A DNA stretch of 64,000 nucleotides from Toxonevra muliebris. Taxonomy: Eukaryota > Arthropoda > Insecta > Diptera > Pallopteridae. The stretch covers positions 19,270,878 to 19,334,877 of the forward strand of contig OY829326.1 in NCBI GenBank assembly GCA_963691655.1, given 5' to 3'. Each line of letters begins with the position of its first letter. Within the stretch, counting starts at the first letter, position 1. Below the pieces are notes generated by a model. That model was not told the DNA's origin and searched no databases. It was given only the letters and a program-made list of their open reading frames with translations. Shown here in pieces: positions 24,301 to 34,963 of this stretch. Position numbers and translations under genes: made by a program.

Positions 24301-24600
24301 GAGACTCGCATGGTTGTAATAGTTCTCAAGGATTAGCCAGAACATTTTTTAGATCGCCGGAGAAATGGCTGGTAAGTGTAGTCCTGCTCAAAGAAAAATC
24401 TATATAGCAAGAGTTGTTACAACCAAGGATGTACAGTGAAACGAAAAATTAACAAGAGTTCTAAAATTATCAAAAAATCAGGTCCAATCAGTATATTTTT
24501 TTTTCTCAACAGAACAAACCAGTTTTGTTTTACGAAGATCCAGTCTAGTAAATATCGTTGAAATTCAATTCTATTTATTTTAATTTTAAGCTGGAATAAA
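21372..24600. other. Non-coding stretch rich in simple sequence
   Basis: No gene recognised. It contains CAA/CAG/GTT-rich tracts (about 22530-22560, 22690-22910, 23775-23990), a GATC run (23662-23676), ACATAC repeats (23690-23705) and poly-A. Open frames here are repeat-driven. It may belong to a large intron or regulatory desert. Confidence 0.4.
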
Positions 24601-24629
24601 AATTTGAGATCGCTTTTTTTACATTTTTT

Positions 24630-24985
24630 CTATGGTCTTCAAACTGTGCTCCATGGTGCCCTAGGGTTCCACAAAATTTTCCAAGGGCTCCGAGTTAATT
24701 TTCAAATTCTAGTCATTTATGTTCGGCGATTTTAAATTAAAAATAAATTTGAATATGTTTAAAGCTTAGTCATAGTCAAAAATAAAGTGTACTTCAACTA
24801 AACTATACTTTAATGCCATGCATTTCTTATAATATTAAAGTATTGTTTAGTTAAATTAAACTTCTTTTTTTGACTATGACTATGCCCCAAACTTTATGCT
24901 TCATTTACGATTTTATTCTAGGGGCTCCACGATACCGAATACCAGTCAAAATGGCTCCTTGGTCGAAAAAGATTGAAGACCACTG
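24630..24985. mobile_element. hAT-type MITE with CAGTGGTCTTCAA ends
   Basis: The right end reads inward as CAGTGGTCTTCAATCTTTTT and the left as CTATGGTCTTCAAACTGTGC. Both are followed by GGCTCC/GGGTTCCA-type stretches seen in hAT (Charlie-like) elements. The 8-bp target duplication is not clear. A palindromic element is inserted at 24769-24880. Confidence 0.6.
24767..24882. mobile_element. Palindromic MITE (24769-24880) with TA target duplication
   Basis: GTCATAGTCAAAAATAAAG at the left is mirrored by TTTTTTTGACTATGAC at the right, and the mirror continues inward through AACTAAAC..TACTTTAAT, giving arms of about 50 bp round a short loop. TA flanks both sides (24767-24768, 24881-24882), as for Tc1/mariner-mobilised hairpin elements. 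It lies inside the hAT-type MITE, so it is the younger insertion. Confidence 0.72.
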
Positions 24986-25099
24986 GTACATTCGATAAAA
25001 AGTTTAGATAGAATTTCAAAAGGAACGATATTTTATAGATTAAAAATATCACTCCGATCGAAATAAAAAGTATTCGTTACTAATGGAACTTAACGTTGA

Positions 25100-26640
25100 A
25101 ATCCTCTTGTTTTATTCTGTCCGTAACTTTGGCGGGTCAAATGGAGAGCCCCAAATATAACTGTGAGAGTAAGAGATATAGGAAAATGCTCATATTCGCC
25201 ATATATTCGCCAATAGATCATTTACTTCAAGCGCACACACAAAGAATTCACTGTGAAGGAATTATTGCTATGAAATCTTTATTCGAAATGCCGAACAATA
25301 ATTTGAACAGGTTGGTGTAAAACAAGTACAACGTAGTATGGTGCCTGCCAAAAATGTTCGAGCTCATCGAGTTAGTCCGAACTGTTATTAGAGTAACGTG
25401 GTAGCCCACCAGCAGCCTAAGGTTAGATTTGGTGTAAGAGATGGACTGATTATGGGTGAGAGTCGTTTTATCGGCGGCCTCGTTACAAATAACTTCGTTA
25501 TAGATAGACAAGTGCTGGAGACTCAAAACACTTTCACCAGTTTAGAAGAAAAGGTTCATGAAGAGAGTGCCAAGATAGCCGCATGGGTGTCACAAAATTG
25601 CAATAACTGTGTCTTTTAAACCTTTGTGATGGTTTATACTTGCACAGGTTTCGGCTTGAAATATCAAATACCCAGTGAGATTGAGATTCCAGTGTTAGGT
25701 CCAAAAATTTCAGCACCAAAACGGCAATCCATCTTTGAGCCAACCCATCTGTATACCAATAGCGAAGGGAACAAAGGCGAGGTAGTAGCCAGTCCAATTG
25801 AACCTGTAAGCAAAAATTCTTAATCATATAATCCTACACAGAGTCGATTAGAGAGTGGGGAATTTCGTTAAGAATGCTCAAATGAGCAGCATCGGCTTGG
25901 CGAAACTTTCCGCCTCAAGGCAGTGATTGGTGTTGTTTTCTTAATACAGACGAGTAACAATACAAGACCAATTAAAGTTTCAATGGCAAAAGTTTGGCTG
26001 ATACGCATTGCTCCAATTAGAGACGAAGAAACTTTTGTAGCTTGTTGAGTTAAGTAATCGGCGATCCTTGCATGGCTTTGGGCCACCACAATAAAAAAAA
26101 AAACTGTATATAACAGGTCTAACTAGAACAGTGTAAACCCAGAAGATCATCTTGGAGACCCTACGTCTTACCAAAGAGAAAGGAAATCCTAGTGGTTTTC
26201 GTATGGACATTGTTTAAGTAAGTGTTCCAATTCAGTGGTTTGTGAAGCGTAATGCCAAAGTATTTGAATTCATCAGGGTCAATAACTATGTCTTGGGTGG
26301 AAAGGGGACCGAAGTCCAATTTGTATCTTCTAGTAAGGAAAACAAGGGTGGTTTTCTTAGGATTGATCGATGTGCTCTATCTGATGCACCAATTTAGAAC
26401 CAACAGGAGAGTTGATTTCATTATATCCGTAATAGTTGAACCATCCTTCCCAGAGACGACTATCGCTAGATCATCCGCTGCTACATATCATTCGCGCACA
26501 TTTTCTGGCCAGCATGTGCTTGTATGTCGTACCATTAACACCGGCCAAAAATGCAACCATTTGGTGAAAATGCTGGCTGTGATATACATAAGTGCAGACC
26601 GTGATACTGGCGATAGGAACGATAATTGTTAAGGTGGGAT
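25100..26640 (-). mobile_element. Dead non-LTR retrotransposon with reverse transcriptase and RNase H remnants
   Basis: Read on the - strand, in order: an active-site relic AADDLAIVVSGKDGS (about 26485-26440; the family has YADD), INPKKTTLVFLTRRYKLDFG (26365-26305), DEFKYFGITLHKPLNWNTYL (26270-26215), a Gly-Ala-Met-Arg block (SLIGAMRISQTFAIETLIGL, about 26030-25970), then RNase H: YTDG at about 25760, DTHAAILALSS (25590-25560) and NEAADK (25475). Frame changes and stops break it many times. An RNase H domain after RT places it near the I/Loa/R1-type non-LTR groups. Truncated at the 5' end and not functional. Confidence 0.85.
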
Positions 26641-26950
26641 GTTTAAGTGTTTCATAGGCTGTCTTCGGATTTCTATTTATCTTTATACATTTTTAAATCA
26701 TCCCTTGAGTTTAATTTCGCTCAGAATAATTTATATGCAAAGACTTCAGTGAAAATGTAATTACATCGGTAACCAAGACTTTTTTTCTCGTGAGAAAACT
26801 ATTAGGCGAGTAAGGAAGTTTTCTTAAGATAACTTCTAAAGAAAAGCCATCAATATTTTTCACCCGTTCTACTCCGAGTAAATTTTAGCACTAATGATAA
26901 GATTTTTCCTGAAGCTACTTATAGAAACTTAAAAGCTAAGGGCTTGACTT

Positions 26951-28195
26951 TTTTTTTTTATTCCTTGGCACATCTACTTAATTTCCTTATCTTACTTAAG
27001 TAATTGCTTAACGCTAAGAGATTTGAGAATTGGAGTTGATACATCGCTCCTAGCATAGAGCAGGGCGACAGTAAACTCTTTCCATCGATCTCGATCAAGT
27101 GCTATCCGCCTGATCTGGTTCCAGGATGGTCTGTGTTTGCTCTCTGCTAGCATGGTTTTCATCCATGCTTGTGTGGGGCGGCCGGGTCTTCTGGTGCTCT
27201 GGGGGTTCCACTGAAGTGACATCTTGGCAATATCTGTGTCCTCCTTATGTATGGTGTTTGACAGATTATGCAAGTCATTGTTCGTGATTGTTTTTGGCCA
27301 AAAGATTCCGCAAATGTTCCTCAAGCAATTGTTGACAAAAATCTGTAGTTTGGCCAGACCTTCCTCAACTTATGAAAAGCCGTTTAGGCTTTGGAAATAC
27401 TGCTGCTACGTCCTCCGTGGTTCCGCTCAAGGTAGGTGAATGTAGAGACATCATCAATACTAGCAGTCAGTGCGCCAAGTGTAAGCGTTAACGGTTCGAT
27501 GTTGTCTGTCCCCATTCGCATGAGCTTGGTTTTGGCTAGGTTAATCTTGAGTCCTACCATTTTAACATTTGTCATCTAGGATTGAAGTTGTATTGCGTTG
27601 TATTCCGACAAACGAGTGTGACATGAAGCATATGCCGTCTACGTAATCAAGGTTGCCCAGCTTTTCATGTGGTCGCCATTGTAAGCCATCTGATATTTCT
27701 GCGTTTGTTTGTTCTAGCACACTATCCAGGACTGCAATGAAAAGAAGAGGTGATAGGACGCTTCCGCGTCTTCATAAAGTGCTTGTGTGAGACCTACAAT
27801 TTTATCTGGCACTCTATTATTGCACAATGTGCTCCAAATGGTTTTTCTGTCGATGGTGTCGAAAGCGCGTTCAAAATCAACGAATAATCCCACCGACTGT
27901 TCAATTATGATGCGCAGCGAGTTGATGTGATCAACGCAAGATCTACGTGGCCTGAAGCCATTCTACTCTCTGTGCAGTTGTGCGTTGAGGACTGGGGCAA
28001 TTCTTTCAAGGAGAATGAATGCGGTGACTTTCTGGATAGTGTCCCATGCTAACTGCATGGTTGGTAAAATATGTCAGCGCTGTGTTTGAACAGTTCAGGC
28101 GATATATTGTCCGGGCCAGCAGCTTTCAAGCTTTTAAGTTTCGCGATCGCAGTGATTATCTCGCCCGACGTTGGTGGTTTCGTTGACTATACCGA
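26951..28195 (-). mobile_element. Dead non-LTR retrotransposon (reverse transcriptase to poly-A tail)
   Basis: Separate element, also on the - strand. It begins within RT (LKSLKAAGPDNISPELFKHS, about 28150-28090), then NGFRPRRSCVDHINSLRIII (27965-27905), FVDFERAFDTIDRK (27885-27845), LSPLLF with VLDSVLEQTN (about 27755-27710), and the catalytic box YVDG in place of YADD (27640). It continues through VGLKINLAKTKLMRMGTDN to the C-terminal WNPQSTRRPGRPTQAWM block (27210-27160), and ends at AATAAAAAAAAAA (26962-26950). A deletion and frameshift lie before LSPLLF. 5'-truncated and inactive. The C-terminal block is typical of LINE endonuclease/RT proteins. Confidence 0.88.
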
Positions 28196-28199
28196 GGAT

Positions 28200-29650
28200 A
28201 ACCATTTCAAACTGAATGTGTGATCATAAAATACATACATATGAATAGTAAAAGAAATTTGCAGATTTATGCTAACATCACAGATCAGTTCTAACAATAA
28301 ATAATAGCATGCAAGAATTTTTGCTTTATCAAATTCCAAGAATTTGTTTTAGACTAACTCGAAAAAAAAACAAGTAATAAAATTCCGACAAAATTCCACA
28401 TTCTTTAACATATTTGTAATATTTCTTGATTTTTTCTTTTTTGGTTTAGTTTTAATTTTTCTTCTTGTTTTTTTTCTTGTGTTGTCTATAATATGCGCAC
28501 GAGTTCGTTCCATCGGTCACTTTGAAGAATGCGGAAATTGCTAAGCAAATGTGAATGCCATAAGTTGAAAATAAATGCAATCTTTTCACAGGAAAATCAG
28601 CAGCAGCAACAGCATCAGCAACATTAGCAGCAGCAGCAGCAGCTATAACAGCAACAGCATCAGTTAGAGCAGCATCGCTTAAGTTAAACGTGGCGTACAT
28701 CTAATGCCATGTTCTTGTTCTAGAGGAAACATTCATACTCTATACCCGATTCATACAAACAAACATTATATTACAGGCAAACAGGCAGCCAGGCAGCTAG
28801 CGAGCACACACAAGTCAAGGAGTAGTATATATATATATATATTCGCCACACGATGTACTATACCAGTATAAGCTGGTCTGACAACTACTTGCATTTTGCC
28901 GAAACATCATCGTGCATGCAGCATTGAGCATTGAGCATGATACATACTTATATGAAGAGAAGCAATTGAAGTTGTTGTTGTGGATGATAATAATGATGAC
29001 GATGATGCTGAGGAGGAAGTAGAGAAATATACCAATTTTTGCAACCGAGAATATGTACATATAATATTTATGCACCCGCCATTGGTATTTAGTAAGTTCA
29101 ATTGCAGTACGTAACATAAATGGATTTCATAACTATGTATTTCCCATATTTAACGGCAAGAAAGTAATTGTTATATTTGGGATTTATTAGTATTCTACAT
29201 CCATGATCGGCCCTCAATCGCTCTTCACTAACAACAAAGGTTCTATTAAGGCAGTTAGTGCAATTGGGATAACTTTTAAATTGCTTTAAAATCATTTGAG
29301 TGTCGTTAACGAGAGTGAGATCGATTTCTCATGAATCCCGAGACTAGATATATTAATTGGGTTCAAAATCTGGAACGTCTGGTATGTACGATATTCACTA
29401 ACTAGTCTAAGGCTACGTTTTTCATTTAAATGCAATTGGTGACTATGGGGTGCAAATGAATATTTTCAATAAACCTCATTGCCGCAAATACAACAACAAA
29501 AGAGGGAAAATAGCCAGCCAGTACCAAACTAAAACAGCCCTCTTCGTGGGTATTCATAGACATTTTTAGTGATAGTCTTTGAATATTATAATTTTGAAAA
29601 GTGATGTATCTGTCCTTAATCACACAAAGGGGATCCTTCATATTGGGTCT
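28200..29650. other. Non-coding, CAG and TA simple repeats
   Basis: (CAG)n tracts at about 28598-28665, a (TA)n run at 28826-28842, and a GATGAT-rich patch near 28985-29015. No gene recognised. Confidence 0.45.
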
Positions 29651-29741
29651 GTTCCCGTACGTTTTGGGTAAAGTCTGGTAAACTGAGAGTAAACAAAAAA
29701 TACTCTCTGTGATAGACAAAAATTCACAAAAGTACGGGAAC
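29651..29741. repeat. 91-bp near-palindrome
   Basis: GTTCCCGTACGTTTTG at 29651 pairs with CAAAAGTACGGGAAC at 29727-29741, and an inner GAGAGTA/TACTCTC pair (29685, 29701) lies round an A-rich loop. Could be a tiny foldback element. No target duplication identified. Confidence 0.6.
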
Positions 29742-29749
29742 GCACAAAA

Positions 29750-32700
29750 CCACTTTTCTTGCACGAAACCAAACGTCAAATTATAACGACAGTTAAATTC
29801 AAAAAACAGAGTTTCTGTGATATTTAATAAATTAAAGATTGTTTAATCTTACAAGAAAGTAAATAAATAATGAAAAAATTAAACATATATTGTTCGCCTG
29901 ACTACTTCTGTAGAATATTCTAGTTCATAATCTCAATTTGCATTATTTAGAAATTGCTGAAGCCCTTAAACGTCAGAAGTTGAACAGACACTTGCGTCAT
30001 TAATCTGTGGAGAATGTAGTTAAAATCTAACAAACTACTATCAATACATTTTCAAATGCCTTTTAAATATTCTCCATTTTAAATACGAGTAACACTTATT
30101 TTTTTTTAAATTCTTTATTTATTTATTAATTTTGAAAATGTTCAATATATTTTCACAAAAGCAAAACTTTTAACATTTTCATCCGGAAAAAAGTGCCGGC
30201 TATTTCATGCAACAAGAAGAAGACAATTACTCTCTCATCTCGGCTCTCATTTGCAAGTTTTTTGAGCACAGGAACGCTTTCTGGGCTGTTTCGGGCGAAC
30301 GCGTTCACCCGCGTTGTAGTACGGGAATGGACCTATGAGGTTTTCGTGATATCAAAACGATCCACTTTATGGTGTTCAGCAGATCTTAGAAAATTAATAT
30401 TTACTTTACTAAGAAAACTTTTGATATCTGCACTAGGCTTTGTATTTGTAAAGCAGTTTGAAATCAGAAACAATTGAAGGATGCTTTCTGATTTCAAAGC
30501 AACTACTCTGATTTTCAATTCACTATTTTGATTTAAAAATAACTTTTCAGATTTATGAAATGACGTTTCCTGATTTTAAAATGACTATTTCGATGATAAA
30601 ATAATGTTTTTTAATTTTCAATTGTAAAAACAGTAAAGATATAGTCAAGTAAGTGATATCTACGTTGGAGTTGTCAGTGTCTGAAAATTATAATTTAAAC
30701 CAAATGACCATCACGGTCTTAACGTACTGAATGTAGAGTATAAAGATATGACATGGTAAGCATATTGAATGCTGTGTGAAAATCCGGTCTTGTGGAATGC
30801 AAAAGAAAGCAAATTCTGAAATAAAAACAAAAACTTTGGACATGGTTGAACACGTTGGTAGGTAAATGTAAACGTACGTACGACTAAAAATGTAAGTACA
30901 GAAATACATATATACGGTATTTAAGTGAACGAAGCCTAGAAAAGATTATAATCAATCAATTGTTTGGATGTGAGAGAGAGTATACAAAGTATTCAAGAAT
31001 TTGTTTTTTATAGCTGATCCGTATATAACTTCGATTCTTGTGATGATAATATTCTCAAGACAATTTTATTTTGTTTGTTTTTAAGTTTTTCTTTTTGAAA
31101 TCAGAAATGTGTAGTTACCCCAAAAATAAATTTAACTTTTAGATATCACAAAAATATTTCACTTCCTTCTAAAATACAAGATACAAAATAGAGCAAAAAT
31201 AGAATTAGAGACAACTTAAAAATAGATGAGTAGTAGACGACGCTGCTGCTCTTGTTGTTGTAGTTGATGTTGATGTCGCAATAGCGGTGTTGCTCGGCGC
31301 TAGCGACGCATTTTTTTTCGTCTTCACAGATCACATCAAATTAAATATCGTCTGGCCGCAAGGAGTAGAGTATATACGGAATATGTGTACGGTCGAATCA
31401 TTTTGAACCACACCGCACCACGACGGGACGCATAGAACTTTTAGACACTTTTGCCGCTATACAAAGATGCAGCGCAGAGCAAATGAGCATATAGAAAAAA
31501 AAAAAGAAAAAAAACAGAAAAAACGAGCATTAATTTGTCTGAAAATTAAAGCAAATATAAATACATTTTTTGAGAAGTTCGAGTGAAAGATTTCTGCTCT
31601 TTTATTTTTATTTTCTTCTCAAAATAAAGTACATAAATATTTTTGTAGGCGCAAGTTTAAAAGGGGGGTGTTTCGAAGTATATCATGATGTTAGGGGATA
31701 GTGTTTGACTGCATAATCTAAGGGGACTAGCATTAGATAATACATTGATTTGTTCACTAGGAAATATTTAGATACATACATAGTATATACATCTATGCAC
31801 ATAACTTAAATGTTAGGCCACGAAGCGTTTTATCTCTGCAACAGAGAAAATATTGGCTTGAAATAAATAGTGTATAGTTACAGTGCTTTTTGGAATATAT
31901 TATTTCGGTGATATTTTTGAATTCTTCGTTTGTTATTCTCTGTGCAGATAGCGTTACCAATCATACTCTTTTGAAAGAGCCACTTTTGCACTTTCTTTTT
32001 TTTTGATTGGTGCTGAATACACGCATTTTTCTATTAAGTGAGGAAATTCCAAGTTCTTAAAAGAAGCCATAACTTGATTGAAGGCCAGAACCATATAACT
32101 CTTTACCCTGATTCTAAATCTGGATGTTTGTCACAATTAGATTGTAAAAAATTATTCAAAAAGTGAGTATATTTACTATATAATAATGTATATGATTTTA
32201 CAGGTGGTTGAATTGCATTTTTAGGTCTTAGAATATCTCAAAATTTTGCGGTCAGATTTTTATTCAGACTCAAAAATTAAAAAACCATCTTGGCTCTTGG
32301 GTCTGGCATAATCCAAAAATTCACACAATTTAAAACAAGTTTTCTAAAAATTTCTTTCTACAAAATATTAGCCTATGCAGTGTTGAAGGACCTTAGTCTC
32401 AATATTGTAATTGAAGTTCATTTGTTCCATCAATACGATTTTCAATAAAAAGTTGTCGAACTTATTCGCTTAAAAAATCTTTTTATCACAGAACTCTTGT
32501 CGGAATTTTTCGCCCTGGGGTTTTGATAATAGTATACCTATTCTGACGACACAATCGGTTATGCTCCTTTCTGCATTGATTCATCAGTTCTGATACCACT
32601 CTGAAACGCAAAGTGCCTTGATAGCAACTTCTCTGTCAGAAAGAATACCAACCTTTGGTTAAGACAGTAGTTATTTTATAGTTATTTGCAGGTCTCTGGA

Positions 32701-34160
32701 ATAGTAAGAATCTGCTTCTATTCTTGACTTCTGATACTTTTTTGCATACCACTATGCATATGACGGTATCTCTCGGTTAGATCACAACATGTGGGTTTAT
32801 TATTAAGTTCTAAAAATAAAGGAAGCCTTGTATAAAAAGCAATCTAATATTTCCACATAAGTAAAAGAGATTAATGCCGAATATTGAATAAAACATTCCC
32901 AAGACATCGAAACAAATAAAAAAAAAAAATTCACCATACAATATCTAAATGAAGATAGTAACTAATTCGCTCAGGTAGAGCACAGCGAGCGTAGTGCACA
33001 TTTGTTAATCCTCTATAAGGAATTTTGTTTTTGTTTTTGTTTTTTTTTTTTTAAGTTTGCTTGATTGCCGCCGAAAACATTAACGCAATGCGACTTCGAA
33101 GAAGACGCATTTCAGCAAAATGACCAAAGACGTAGACGACGACGACTACTTGCATTTCCAGGAAATTCTCTCAATAAAAATAAATTCAAATAAAATCCCG
33201 AAACAAAACAAAACCGAATAAAAAGAACAACAAAAGAAAAAAAATAAAAAGCATAAAGGTTCTGAAATTCTAGAGTCCACAACATATTACCAACACAGTA
33301 GAGAACAACGCATAAAAGTCAGTGAGTTAGCCAGACTGCCAGCTAGGCAGTCAGTCCGTCACACGTTGAACTACCGACCGATAACAAGCAACAACAACAT
33401 ACTGTGCATGCATTCCATACCCCATAGCATGCAGCATATTCCAATCATAACCAAACCTTGCCAACTAACAAAGATGAGGAAGGAGGTGGACGACAATGCT
33501 GCGTTGCAATCATGCAAAAGTTGCCAGAATGGCAAGTTGGCTGTCTGCCTGGGTTTTGCTGCTTCTAGCAGTTTTCTTGATCAACTTAGAGGAAGAACAA
33601 CAACGGCAGCAGTGGTGGCGGAGTTGGTGGCGATGGTAATGGTGGTGGTAGTGGTGGCGGTATACCATCGCTTCTGTACAACTTGAACGTATCCTAAAAA
33701 ACAATTTTATTAACGTGGTAGAAATCCGCCAAACAGGTTAAATAACGAAAACAGTAACAACAACAACGAATTGATAATGAAAGGCAAACACAAGCAGCGA
33801 AGGGTTTCAACTAAAATTCCAAAAAAGACAATGACTCCACATTTTGACTTTTCTTGGGATAAAGTTTGTAAAGAGATTTGCAATCTTTTTTTCTTTTATT
33901 TTTTTTTTTTTTTGAGCAAAAGATATTGATTTGAAAATGTTCAGACAAAACATTTGGGAACTCATTAAAAGTGTATGAGAAATAGGAAAGAAATTAGTTG
34001 GTTTGGTCTTGCACAAGGATTTATGTCTTGGACTAGACTTCGAGTGTTTTCAGATTCAGATTAAAACTAAAAAGGAAAGAAAAAGCCGCTATTTCTTTGA
34101 AATGGCTAATGATAATCAATGAATGATTAACTTTCTTAAATTTTCCATTGTCAAAGCTGT
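29750..34160. other. Non-coding stretch, nothing firm recognised
   Basis: AT-rich with occasional GC-richer patches (30190-30340, 31220-31460, 33300-33370). The 33320-33362 patch has repeated CAGTCAGT/CCAG strings of the kind found near fly transcription starts, without a clear TATA box at the right spacing. Frames at 33366-33686 and 30193-30477 lack any recognisable domain. Confidence 0.4.
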
Positions 34161-34169
34161 ATCCAGAGT

Positions 34170-34450
34170 TGGGTAGTGATGATTACATTGGGAGTTAAAT
34201 TCCATCTTCATTCCAAGTACAAGGAATTGTAATCGCTAATTAAATTGTTTAAACTCGTAGGTAATGAAGTTAAAAATATTTTCGATTCCATTACAGGGAA
34301 TTGTATTTTGTAATTAAAAATATATCAATTCCTTAAAGGAATTGAAAATGTAATTGAATAGAAAGGAATTTTATATATAAATGTAATCAATTACTTCCTT
34401 GGAATTAAATTCCAATTTAGTTGGAATGACATTTTAGTTAAATTCCAAAA
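34170..34450. mobile_element. Possible hAT-type end with GGAATT repeats
   Basis: CAGAGTTGGGTAGTGATGAT at about 34165 resembles a hAT terminus and is followed by dense AATTCC/GGAATT repeats to 34440. No matching right end was found. Confidence 0.35.
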
Positions 34451-34963
34451 AAGCCAAAAAAGACTTCGGAAAAATTTCCTTAAAACCTATTACAGTGAAC
34501 TCTTGATAAAGAAACTATTAAAAGCCTCGCTGGCTGAAAATACTGATCATAATCAAAATTTCAAGAAAGTTTTTCTCCACTAATTTGGAGAAGTCGAATT
34601 CCGTATCTTTGTATTAAAATTTTGAAGCCATCCATCACTGGCTTTGAACTCACTACGGTTTTCATTAATTTTAGAGTGCACCGGCTTAGCCTTTTCTCAA
34701 GGAGCACAAATTATTGATATATTAGCACCAAACAGCCACAAAATCTGCTTCATCTTTTTAAGCATCCCAAAACATTTATACATACATTAAGATCAATGCG
34801 TATAAAGTACGAATACATATATAACTTAAGGTACTAACCTTAAAACATAACTATAACGAACTATAAAATATTATAGATAATTTCACAAACAACAACAACA
34901 ATTACAACATTGAGATCAGGAGAAAATTAACTTTTGGCAGCTATTAATATGGGCTTTGAGACG

